Source: Herbaspirillum sp. RV1423
GTDB lineage: Bacteria > Pseudomonadota > Gammaproteobacteria > Burkholderiales > Burkholderiaceae_D
Direction of reading: 5' to 3'
NCBI RefSeq assembly: GCF_000577615.1
Contig: NZ_CBXX010000038.1
Coordinates: 20,891 to 84,890, forward strand
Length of the DNA stretch: 64,000 bases
The number at the start of each line of letters is the position of its first letter. The stretch's first letter is position 1. The translations under genes and the position numbers were made by a program. This document shows, piece by piece, positions 52,779 to 60,896 of this stretch. The notes beneath the pieces are model-generated. The model was not told where the DNA came from and ran no database searches. It saw nothing but the letters and a program-made list of their open reading frames with translations.

Positions 52779-55745
52779 ATGCCACGCCGCTCCATTCTTT
52801 CAGCCGCTGAACAGGCGAGCCTGATTACCTTCCCCGAGTCACAAGACGAGTTGATTCAGCACTATACGCTCAACGACACCGATCTGGCCCTGATTCGTCA
52901 ACGTCGAGGCGATGCTAACCGGCTTGGCTTTGCCGTCCAGCTCTGTATGTTGCGGTTTCCTGGATATGCCTTCGGCAACGACCGGGAAGTGCCAGCCCAT
53001 GTGGTGCAGTGGGTCGCACGTCAAGTGCGAGCAAATCCGGACATGTGGGGCGACTACGCTCAGAGAGATACCACGCGAAGAGAGCACCTCCAGGAGCTGC
53101 GAAGCTATCTGTCAGTACGTCCGTTCGGGCTGGCGGATTATCGCTTCCTCGTCCATCAAATGACAGACTTGGCGACGCAGACAGATAAGCCGATCGTTCT
53201 CGCTGCCAACGCATTACAACAGCTGCGCAATCGCAGCGTAATCCTGCCTGCAGTATCTGTGATCGATCGGATATGCGCGGAGGGGATCAGTCGCGCGAAC
53301 AAGAAGATCTACCGTACCTTGACAGAGCCGCTCTCCGATATCCATCGGCGCAGCTTGGACGCGCTGCTGACAAACCGTCCCGGCACCGGCGTGACGATGT
53401 TGTCTTGGCTTCGGCAATCACCTCGAAAACCAAATTCCCGCTTCATGATGGAGCACATCGAGCGGCTTAAAGCGTTCCAAGCACTGAATCTGCCAGAGGG
53501 GATCGGTCGTTACGTCCATCAGAATCGGTTACTCAAGATAGCGCGTGAAGGCGGTCAGATGGTGCCGCGCGACTTGTCCAGATTCGAAGATCTGCGGCGT
53601 TACGCCACTTTGGTAGCGCTTGCCATCGAGGGGATGGCGACCGTGACCGATGAAATAGTGGATCTTCACGACCGCATACTCATGCGCCTGTTTAATGCGG
53701 CCAAAAACAAACACCAACAGCGGTTCCATCAGCAGGGTAAGGCCATCAACGAAAAAATCTTGTTGTACACCCGCATCGGCAAGGCACTGGTAGAAGCTAA
53801 GCTGGCAGGTATGGACCCGTATGACGCGATCGAGGCCGTATTGCCATGGGATGAATTTGCCAAAAGCATCGATGAGGCCGCGCATCTTGCACAGCCTGAG
53901 TCATTCGATCATCTGTATTTGATGGGAGAACATTTCAATACCTTGCGTCGCTATACCCCAGAATTTCTGGATGTATTGGAGCTCCGGGCGGCGCCAGCCG
54001 CGCAGAGCGTTCTCGACGCGATTGAGGTGGTGAAAGAGATGAACCTCAAGGGTGCCAGGAAGGTGACCGAAGATGCTCCAGTCGACTTTATCAAGGCACG
54101 CTGGCGCCCCTTGGTCCTCACAGACGATGGAATCGATCGTCGCTTCTACGAAATGTGCGTCCTTGTGGAATTGAAGAATTCTTTACGCTCCGGGGACATT
54201 TGGGTCAGAGGCTCTCGCCAGTTCAGGGATTTTGAAGACTATCTTCTGCCGGTCGAAAAATTTACCGCCATGCGACGGGATGCGGAACTTCCATTGGCGA
54301 TCGATCCGGACTGCGATCGCTATCTGACAAACCGCCTGGCACTTCTCCAGGAGCAGCTGGAAAAAGTGAATCATCTGGCGCTTGCGCAGGAACTACCCGA
54401 CGCCATCATTACGGATTCCGGACTAAAAATCACCCCGCTTGATGCGGCGGTACCAGAGTCCGCCCAGGCGCTGATCGATCAAGCAAGCGTGATCCTACCT
54501 CGGGTCAAAATTACGGAATTACTCATGGAGGTTGATGACTGGACGGGCTTTACCCGGCATTTCACCCACCTGAAGTCCGGCGAGGTCACAAAAGATCGTA
54601 CGTTATTGCTCTCTGCGATCTTGGCAGACGCAATTAACTTGGGCTTAAACAAGATGGCCGATTCCACACCCGGCACGACCTACGCCAAACTCTCATGGTT
54701 ACAAGCTTGGCATATACGGGATGAGACCTATACCGCCGGACTGGCCGACTTGACCAATGCTCAATTGCGCAATCCCTTCGCAGCGAACTGGGGTAGTGGG
54801 ACGACATCCTCTTCCGATGCTCAGCGATTTCGCGCCAGCGGGAAGGCTGAAAGCACCGGGCATGTCAACCCAAAATACGGTACCGAACCAGGACACCTTT
54901 TCTATACCCATATTACCGACCAGTATTCGCCGTTCTACGGCAAGCCTATCAGCGTCGGCGTGCGCGACTCGACTTACGTCCTTGATGGCTTGCTTTACCA
55001 CGAGTCAGAACTCCGCATCGAGGAGCATTACACAGATACCGCTGGCTTTACGGATCACGTCTTTGCATTGATGCATTTGCTCGGATTTAAGTTTGCGCCA
55101 CGAATTCGAGATCTGGCCGATACCAAGCTGTATGTGCCATCAAGAGAGCAGGACTACCATGCGTTAAGGACGATGATCGGAGGGACGCTTAACATTAAGC
55201 ATCTACGTGCCCATTGGGACGAAGTATTGCGGCTCGCCACGTCAATCAAGCAGGGTTCCGTGACTGCCTCCTTGATGATCCGCAAGCTCGGTAGCTATCC
55301 TCGCCAAAACGGACTTGCTATTGCATTGCGGGAATTCGGGAGAATTGAACGGACGCTATTTATTCTGGAGTGGCTTCAGGATGTCGAGCTGCGCCGCAGA
55401 GTACATGCCGGCCTAAATAAGGGCGAAGCCAGAAATGCCTTGGCACGCGCCGTCTTCTTCAATCGTCTGGGGGAGATCCGCGACCGCAACTATGAGCAGC
55501 AGCGTTACCGTGCAAGCGGCCTCACGCTCGTCACTAGCGCCATTGTGCTTTGGAATACCGTATATCTGGAACGCGTCATTGAGGCGTTGCGAGCGCAAGG
55601 AAAAGATATTGAGGATGCACTGTTGTCATTCTTATCACCGCTGGGCTGGGAGCACATCAATCTGACTGGAGACTATCTCTGGCGGCAAAGCAAACGACTG
55701 GAAATAGGGCAGTATCGGCCTTTGCGAAACGCTGAAAAGCCTTAG
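52779..55745 (+). CDS. tnpA: Tn3-family transposase TnpA of transposon B
   Basis: A 988-aa transposase of the same subgroup as the one in C (shared MPRRSILSA start, [40 protein letters not shown]) but clearly diverged throughout. Its stop lies in the right terminal repeat, as in Tn21. There is no tnpR next to it; resolution is likely by the tnpS-tnpT pair 17 kb away in the same element, a mixed architecture. Confidence 0.96.
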   Translation: MPRRSILSAAEQASLITFPESQDELIQHYTLNDTDLALIRQRRGDANRLGFAVQLCMLRFPGYAFGNDREVPAHVVQWVARQVRANPDMWGDYAQRDTTRREHLQELRSYLSVRPFGLADYRFLVHQMTDLATQTDKPIVLAANALQQLRNRSVILPAVSVIDRICAEGISRANKKIYRTLTEPLSDIHRRSLDALLTNRPGTGVTMLSWLRQSPRKPNSRFMMEHIERLKAFQALNLPEGIGRYVHQNRLLKIAREGGQMVPRDLSRFEDLRRYATLVALAIEGMATVTDEIVDLHDRILMRLFNAAKNKHQQRFHQQGKAINEKILLYTRIGKALVEAKLAGMDPYDAIEAVLPWDEFAKSIDEAAHLAQPESFDHLYLMGEHFNTLRRYTPEFLDVLELRAAPAAQSVLDAIEVVKEMNLKGARKVTEDAPVDFIKARWRPLVLTDDGIDRRFYEMCVLVELKNSLRSGDIWVRGSRQFRDFEDYLLPVEKFTAMRRDAELPLAIDPDCDRYLTNRLALLQEQLEKVNHLALAQELPDAIITDSGLKITPLDAAVPESAQALIDQASVILPRVKITELLMEVDDWTGFTRHFTHLKSGEVTKDRTLLLSAILADAINLGLNKMADSTPGTTYAKLSWLQAWHIRDETYTAGLADLTNAQLRNPFAANWGSGTTSSSDAQRFRASGKAESTGHVNPKYGTEPGHLFYTHITDQYSPFYGKPISVGVRDSTYVLDGLLYHESELRIEEHYTDTAGFTDHVFALMHLLGFKFAPRIRDLADTKLYVPSREQDYHALRTMIGGTLNIKHLRAHWDEVLRLATSIKQGSVTASLMIRKLGSYPRQNGLAIALREFGRIERTLFILEWLQDVELRRRVHAGLNKGEARNALARAVFFNRLGEIRDRNYEQQRYRASGLTLVTSAIVLWNTVYLERVIEALRAQGKDIEDALLSFLSPLGWEHINLTGDYLWRQSKRLEIGQYRPLRNAEKP

Positions 55746-55778
55746 CGTACAATTTTTCCCGTTTCCTCAATTTCCCCC
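55741..55778 (-). repeat. Right terminal inverted repeat of transposon B
   Basis: Minus strand reads GGGGGAAATTGAGGAAACGG... to GTACGCTAAG. It includes the tnpA stop codon and is followed by TCTTG. Confidence 0.88.
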
Positions 55779-55783
55779 TCTTG

Positions 55784-57195
55784 GTCATGTACTTGGCCAT
55801 CCTTGTTATGAGCGCTGGACTTTTTCGCGCATGAAACGTAGCTTTGCCTCGCTTGGCGAAGCGAAGAGGATTAAGCCGGCTGCATTTGGCGTCTTGCTCG
55901 ACCATCCGGAGGCTGTCGAATGGTGGGAACGTGGTCGCTTACGTACCGCTGCGAAAGAGGAAGCACCGGAGCCACTCAAGGTCTTGACGGCGCTGATGCA
56001 TACATATCGTCGGCGATTTCGGCCCACCGACGATATCCTGCCTGCGAGACCTGAGACGGTTGACGATTCCAGCACGTGGATCTCCCTGATTGAATCAAAT
56101 CAAACGGCAGAAATGACGTGCTGGCTGGCCCGCGGCGGACGCTTCGTCAATCGACAACCTGGTACCAACACGCTGGCAGTAGTCGAGGACCTCGAAGCTC
56201 TGGTTTCGTTTATGCGTGAGCGAGCCAGCAAGTCACGTCATACGCTCCGCGCTTATGCATCAGAGATGCGACGGCTTGTGACCTGGTGTCGAGATCGCCA
56301 GCTTGGCCCGCTTTCTGACCTGACGCGAGCCGATCTGCTGCAATACCAAGGCTATTTGTCGCAAGCACATGCGACGGCGGATAAAGCTGGTAATCCGACC
56401 ATCAAGCGCCCAGCCTCCGCGACAGTGTCGCGAGCCATGGCCACCGTTGCGAGCCTTTACGATTACTGGCATGAGACTGGATACTTGACTGCCAACCTGG
56501 CCGCCAAGCTGGCAACCGGCTCACAGAAGCGCACCGGGTACTCGCCACAACGCTTTCTGCCTCCGGCTCTGGTCGCCGCTTGCGATACATGGGCCCTAGC
56601 GATGGTAGAACAGAACGACGACATCACTCTGCTGCGCCGGCGCGCGATCTGGGCGTTGTATCGCTTCAGTGGCGTACGTCTGGCAGAACTCGCGTGGTCA
56701 CAGGAGACTGGGCTGCCACGCATCGAAGCCGAGGCCCCCGACCTGTGGACACTTCATGTCCACGGCAAGGGAGACAAGCTGCGCGCTATTCCCTTGCCCA
56801 CGGCCTGCGTTCAACAAGTGCGTGCCTATCGGGTCGCACGCGGCCTACCGGCCGAGCCCGGCGCTACGGAGAATTTACCGTTGATTCACGGATTTAAGGG
56901 GGGCTCGCTGCAGGAATCGGGACTTTTTGACGAAGTGAAGTCACTGTTCTGTGAGGTGGCGAAGCAGATCGAACATCAGGATCCGGTACAGGCGGCGCTG
57001 CTCAGGGTGGCGTCGCCGCACTGGTTGCGGCACACTTATGCGAAATCGCTGGTGGTCGACCACAAAGTGCCACTACCAGCGGCACAAATGCTGCTCGGGC
57101 ACGCCTCAGTCGAGACGACGGCTGCTTACGCGAAGACAGACTTGTCGCAATTGCGCGAATTCGTCGAACAAAGTTTTGCGGGCGGATTTAGGTAG
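55784..57195 (+). pseudogene. 3' part of transposon A's tyrosine recombinase gene
   Basis: Continuation of the frame begun at 24814. It keeps a full core-binding domain (SRHTLRAYASEMRRLVTWCR) and all catalytic residues: Arg in FSGVRLAELAW, HWLRHTYAK (H-x-x-R), LGHASVETT and the Tyr in AAYAKTD. An ATG at 55831 (MKRSFA) could restart translation and give a 454-aa product lacking about 43 N-terminal residues, so partial function is possible. With the KfrA/TnpT-like gene it probably resolved A's cointegrates. Confidence 0.85.
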
Positions 57196-57459
57196 AAACC
57201 GGAATATGGGGAGCGAGGAAACTAAAAATTGCACTTTCAGAGTCAAGCCGTTCAAATAACCTCCGTTTTGCAAACGATCGTTCAACCGCTTCCAGTTGCG
57301 TCAACAAATGCCACCCTGGGATAGATTCCCAGTCGTAGGCTTCATCAAGACTAGTAATAGATTTCACGCTAAATACCTTAACCTTTCATGCCGTTGCCGT
57401 TAGGCTCGGAATATTCAACACTTTATTTGAACGGCTCGCTTTCAGAGTGTCCTCTTTAT
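57196..57459. other. Intergenic region with inverted repeats and a degenerate transposon end
   Basis: From 57208 it reads GGGGAGCGAGGAAACTAAAA and then ATTGCACTTTCAG, resembling a degenerate Tn21-type terminal repeat. A 14-bp perfect inverted repeat AGCCGTTCAAATAA (57246-57259) / TTATTTGAACGGCT (57423-57436) spans most of the gap. No gene seen. Confidence 0.45.
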
Positions 57460-57996
57460 CTACCGTGAATTAAAGTTATTCCATAACGTCGGTAGGTCGA
57501 AATTTCTTGCCCCGGTCGGCGTAGCATGGATTTTTCTGAAAACGAAATTCCAAAACTCCAACCCATTTCGGCAGACTTGCAAGGCATTCTCAGCCGGTGC
57601 ACTAATAACTTCATATTCCTTTTTCTTGGAGTCGTATCGTGAAACATCCAGAAAAAAGAAACCTGAAACAAAGACAGCGCTTTCATATCCACCAAACTCA
57701 AGTACTGCATCCGGAGTGTGAAACTTCATATAATCATGCGCGACCGTATTACGCGCTTCCCACAGCCAACAAACTTGATGCCATTTATCGTCAGCCAGAA
57801 ACATATCGATAGACGGCGCTTTCATGTTTTTAGGTTTAAAATTCTGAACTGCCGCTGTCAGGAAGATAAGAAAATGCTCCATGAACCTTAATGCTTGTGT
57901 CTTATCAATGGCGTTTGAAAACTCAGCCAAATATTCAGCGGCATAGCCTAAGAATCGTTGAATTGCTTCGGTTTTCTCAATGGAAGTATTCGCCAC
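57460..57996 (-). CDS. HEPN-like protein of transposon A cargo
   Basis: A 178-aa helical protein from GTG 57996, with GAGGA 7 bp upstream. WEARNTVAHDYMKFH contains the R-N-x3-H signature of HEPN domains. HEPN proteins are frequent RNases in toxin-antitoxin and phage-defence systems. No nucleotidyltransferase (MNT) antitoxin is adjacent. It is the last gene of a minus-strand block of small genes. Confidence 0.6.
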   Translation of the reverse strand: MANTSIEKTEAIQRFLGYAAEYLAEFSNAIDKTQALRFMEHFLIFLTAAVQNFKPKNMKAPSIDMFLADDKWHQVCWLWEARNTVAHDYMKFHTPDAVLEFGGYESAVFVSGFFFLDVSRYDSKKKEYEVISAPAENALQVCRNGLEFWNFVFRKIHATPTGARNFDLPTLWNNFNSR

Positions 57997-58019
57997 ATTT
58001 TTCCTCGCTATTTTTTAGC

Positions 58020-58403
58020 TTATGAACCAGGGGCGTTTGAGGCCAATTTCTTTTGATACTCATTTGCAAGTTCAAGAAGCTTTTCAACTTCTTCCCTGTT
58101 GCGCGCTTCGATTTCAACATCACCGACCTTGAGACGAACTTTGCGGCCCATACGTCCAGCAATATATGCGACAAGGGCCGGACCAACTGTGTTCAAGATC
58201 GGCTGTGCGTGATTGAAAAGGAACTCGCCGATTAAACCGCCACCCCCGTCAGCAGAGTCCATTGTGAATGCACGACGCGAGGTCGGCCGGGTTAATTTAG
58301 CAAAATGAATTAATTCTTCCTGATAGTCCGAGCTGAATGTTTCACTATCATCTTGGGGCGCTTGTACAAGTGCCAACTCGAAACTACCAACACTATTGTT
58401 CAT
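58020..58403 (-). CDS. Hypothetical protein with Gly-rich hydrophobic segment
   Basis: A 127-aa protein from ATG 58403 (MNNSVG). A Gly-rich hydrophobic stretch (GGGGLIGEFLFN ... GPALVAYIAG) precedes a short beta-alpha unit (VRLKVGDVEIEARNREEVEKLLELANEYQ) of a kind seen in small proteins of conflict systems, here probably an adaptor or effector-associated module. No named family assigned. Confidence 0.5.
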   Translation of the reverse strand: MNNSVGSFELALVQAPQDDSETFSSDYQEELIHFAKLTRPTSRRAFTMDSADGGGGLIGEFLFNHAQPILNTVGPALVAYIAGRMGRKVRLKVGDVEIEARNREEVEKLLELANEYQKKLASNAPGS

Positions 58404-58489
58404 GTTTTTCCTCTCGATCAGAAGGCGTCCGATACGTGCAGCTCTCCGGAATAGGAGATGAAAAAGCCCAATGAAATTTCTTTCAGTTA

Positions 58490-58825
58490 TCAATATTCAG
58501 AAACAGCGCCTTCTAAATACCTAAATCTCTTTGTTTCACCTGTAAGCGTGTTGCCATACAAGATATCTACAATTTCAAGGTGGGATTTTGCCGACTTCGC
58601 TTCTTCGATTATTGACGTCAAGGACTCTGCAGCGTCATTAGAAGTTCGCCAAAAAAGCGCTTGAGAAATAACATCATCGCCTTCTTCACTTTCGCCTCTA
58701 AATAACACGGTAACAACGTGAAGTGCTGTTGGCCGATTCCATGCGGTCGAGAACACGCTTTTCAAGCGCGTCGGCGTTCTTCCGCGTCGTTTCGTAACGC
58801 TTACGCTGGTGGTCGTGATCGACAT
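58490..58825 (-). CDS. Hypothetical 111-aa protein
   Basis: A soluble alpha/beta protein with TALHVVTVLFRGE, a helical SNDAAESLTSIIEEAKSAKS and a C-terminal LEIVDILYGNTLTG. I do not recognise it. ATG at 58825. It lies 15 bp downstream of the next gene in the block, so co-transcription is likely. Confidence 0.5.
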   Translation of the reverse strand: MSITTTSVSVTKRRGRTPTRLKSVFSTAWNRPTALHVVTVLFRGESEEGDDVISQALFWRTSNDAAESLTSIIEEAKSAKSHLEIVDILYGNTLTGETKRFRYLEGAVSEY

Positions 58826-58839
58826 GACGTTTTACTCAC

Positions 58840-59115
58840 TCAAAAAGTTTCGGCAAGCGCCGATAGAGCATCTTCTCTAGCCGATTCTTTCGAGGGGGAC
58901 ATCCCGCACCTCAAGCCGCTCCGCGTATTGGCCGCCCAATACGTTAGCCCAGTCTCCAAAATTTCCCCACTTTCAAAATCGACCCTAGCGTCCCAATTTG
59001 CAAGTTTTAATGCTCCAATATCCTCTCGCATAACCTCGTTGCCACTCGCTTCAAGCCACCGTTCCAACGGGACTGCCAACTGCTTGGCTGCTTCTTGAAG
59101 ATTGTCGTAGTTCAT
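58840..59115 (-). CDS. Hypothetical 91-aa protein
   Basis: Starts at ATG 59115 after AGGGGGA, a strong ribosome-binding site. The second half has a strand-turn-strand pattern (ANWDARVDFESGEILETGLTYWAANT) and ends in a helix. Unknown family. Downstream of higA by 86 bp in the same orientation. Confidence 0.5.
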   Translation of the reverse strand: MNYDNLQEAAKQLAVPLERWLEASGNEVMREDIGALKLANWDARVDFESGEILETGLTYWAANTRSGLRCGMSPSKESAREDALSALAETF

Positions 59116-59201
59116 TAATTTCCCCCTCACGAGGCTTGATTGTGCGACATTGCCCAATACCGCGCATTTATCAACTGTCATCCGGCGAGCATACAAGCTG
59201 C

Positions 59202-59477
59202 CTATGCTGCGATGCGTTCAATTTTTGGGCGCTTGACCTTGCCGGCCTGGTATAAGTCGAATTGCAGCTGCATTCCTGCCCACAATTCAGGGCTGGTACC
59301 GAAGGCAGAACCAAGGCGGTACGCCATGTCAGGCGAAATACCGGCCGCGCCCGTAACGACACGTTGAAGCGTGACCCGGCCAACGCCAAGACGAGTGGCG
59401 GCCTCAGTCACGGTGACATCCCCCAGATATTCTCTCAACACCTCTCCGGGGTGAGGCGGGTTATGCATGCGAGTCAT
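59202..59477 (-). CDS. higA: HigA-family antitoxin
   Basis: A 91-aa XRE-type antitoxin from ATG 59477, preceded by GGAGG. The typical start MTRMHNPPHPGEVLREYL and HTH VTEAATRLGVGRVTLQRVVTG are present. It neutralises HigB, encoded 19 bp upstream, and represses the operon in known cases. Confidence 0.93.
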   Translation of the reverse strand: MTRMHNPPHPGEVLREYLGDVTVTEAATRLGVGRVTLQRVVTGAAGISPDMAYRLGSAFGTSPELWAGMQLQFDLYQAGKVKRPKIERIAA

Positions 59478-59496
59478 ATAAAAACCTCCGTAAAAT

Positions 59497-59775
59497 TCAG
59501 TGATAGTCGAGATAATCCACAAGGATCGCGTCCGCACCCTCAAAAGCGAAAATCAATCGCCAGTTTCCATTGACCGTAATTGCCCAATGTCCCTTTAGAT
59601 CACCTTTCAAAGGATGCAGTCCCCACGATGGGGCTGATAAATCTTCCGGCTGTACAGCTTGATCCAGTGCTGCCAGTTGAAGCCGCAATTTGGCCGCGTG
59701 TGCGGCCTGGATTCCAGCTTTGCTACCCGTTTCAAAGAAGCGGTGCAGCCCTTTGTGTCGAAAGCTTTTAATCAT
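59497..59775 (-). CDS. higB: HigB/RelE-superfamily toxin
   Basis: A 92-aa mRNA interferase-type toxin from ATG 59775 (MIKSFRHKGL). The HigB signatures are GLHRFFETGSKAGI, HPLKGDLKGHWAITVNGNWRLIFAFE and the terminal VDYLDYH. Toxin-first order is normal for higBA. The pair would help keep the element or plasmid in the population. Confidence 0.93.
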   Translation of the reverse strand: MIKSFRHKGLHRFFETGSKAGIQAAHAAKLRLQLAALDQAVQPEDLSAPSWGLHPLKGDLKGHWAITVNGNWRLIFAFEGADAILVDYLDYH

Positions 59776-59839
59776 GAGGTGGATTGTATCGTGTATCGCT
59801 ACACAATGCAACGAATAGGCGAGGATTATGAGTTTTTTC

Positions 59840-60037
59840 TTATCTTGCGGTAATGCCACGCAGTTTCATGCAAGCGGCACACATCCACATTTTTCTACCA
59901 TTGCGGTTCAGGTAGGAGCCCACCTGCGCGTCTCCATATCCTTGATGATACCCACAGAATAACTTGCCGGTAACCAGTGCCACATTGGATGTCAGTCGCG
60001 ATTTGTCATTTGCGCTTGTCGTTTCAGATGAATTCAT
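59840..60037 (-). CDS. Small possible zinc-binding protein
   Basis: A 65-aa protein with FCGYHQ and MCAACMKL, a C-x2-H / C-x2-C arrangement that could bind one zinc. It starts at ATG 60037, without a strong ribosome-binding site, 14 bp after the next gene upstream. Function unknown. Confidence 0.45.
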   Translation of the reverse strand: MNSSETTSANDKSRLTSNVALVTGKLFCGYHQGYGDAQVGSYLNRNGRKMWMCAACMKLRGITAR

Positions 60038-60050
60038 AGTGGTAGATGGC

Positions 60051-60767
60051 TCAGTGATGCATGCTGGTCAACAGATGCAAAACGGATTTTGCATTCGAAT
60101 CAATTTCTTCCAAGACACCCAGCCAGTGGCCAATAACACGTTTAACACTCGGTCCAGGTTGTGCATCCCGCCATACGGATAGTATCCGGCGGTATCCAAT
60201 CATATCGGCTCGCTGCACGCAATAAGAAGTGGCCAACTGGGTCTTCTCAACATCGCTGAGGGCCGTAGAAATGCCCGTAGCTCGTTGCAACAATATAATT
60301 TGTTCGGCTGTATTTTCTTGAACATCCCGTAGATGATCGATAATCAAAGGAAGCCCCAACGGATCCGGATGGGTAATGACCTTGATCTCTTCCTCGTCGC
60401 TATTTCCGGTCTTTACTTGCAAGATGTCGTACTTATCGCAGGCCACCAGGCGTACCGATGGAATATTGATCTTGGTCCAAGGAAATAAATCATTCTTTTG
60501 TACCACGAGCATGCGAAGCTCATCTTTAAACTCACGCTCTAGCCCTGGAAAAGCCTGTTCTGGTGTGTCGGCATCTCCGATCTCCCAGACGCGGCTAATG
60601 TGATTTTCACGCTCCTCCGGGTCGGGGAACAAGCTGATATTCCAGGCGAGACAGCACACCATCGCCGTTTTGTTTCTCGTTTCCAAATCATTAATAAAAA
60701 GGAGATGAGGAAGTACAAAGGTGGAAAAACAAGATGCTACCGAAAACTGTTTTATTTTCATATCCAT
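60051..60767 (-). CDS. Hypothetical protein of transposon A cargo
   Basis: A protein of about 238 aa from ATG 60767 (MDMKIKQ); a GTG at 60824 is an alternative. It has an N-terminal Cys/Leu-rich segment (SVASCFSTFVLPHLLFINDL), a charged middle with DPEERENH and a helical C-terminus. Not recognised. First gene of the cargo block, 130 bp from the transposase stop, so this gap should hold the block's promoter. Confidence 0.55.
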   Translation of the reverse strand: MDMKIKQFSVASCFSTFVLPHLLFINDLETRNKTAMVCCLAWNISLFPDPEERENHISRVWEIGDADTPEQAFPGLEREFKDELRMLVVQKNDLFPWTKINIPSVRLVACDKYDILQVKTGNSDEEEIKVITHPDPLGLPLIIDHLRDVQENTAEQIILLQRATGISTALSDVEKTQLATSYCVQRADMIGYRRILSVWRDAQPGPSVKRVIGHWLGVLEEIDSNAKSVLHLLTSMHH

Positions 60768-60896
60768 ACACTCGTTTCTAAACGACTTCCCAGGGCCGAT
60801 GTCGTTATCTGGGAGTTCTTGCACATCGAGGCCGGCGCTGCCCTAACCAATGAGACATGTCCGTCGCATGTTCCTTTGCGGTAGAAAACAGCATTA

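Larger units (their letters stand above)
24896..55778. mobile_element. Transposon B: Tn3-family element of 30.9 kb with Tn21-like TnpA and tnpS/tnpT
   Basis: Ends at 24896-24932 and 55741-55778 match at about 31 of 38 positions; both read GGGG(G)AAA.TGAG.AAACGG inward and end TAAG. Flanks carry TCTTG (24891-24895 and 55779-55783); one G is shared between repeat and flank, so the edge is ambiguous by one base. Transposase at 52779, transcribed toward the right end; tnpT-tnpS at 33402-35629. The insertion lies in transposon A's recombinase gene, and excision in silico restores the frame. B contains element C and an IS3-family element. Confidence 0.88.
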
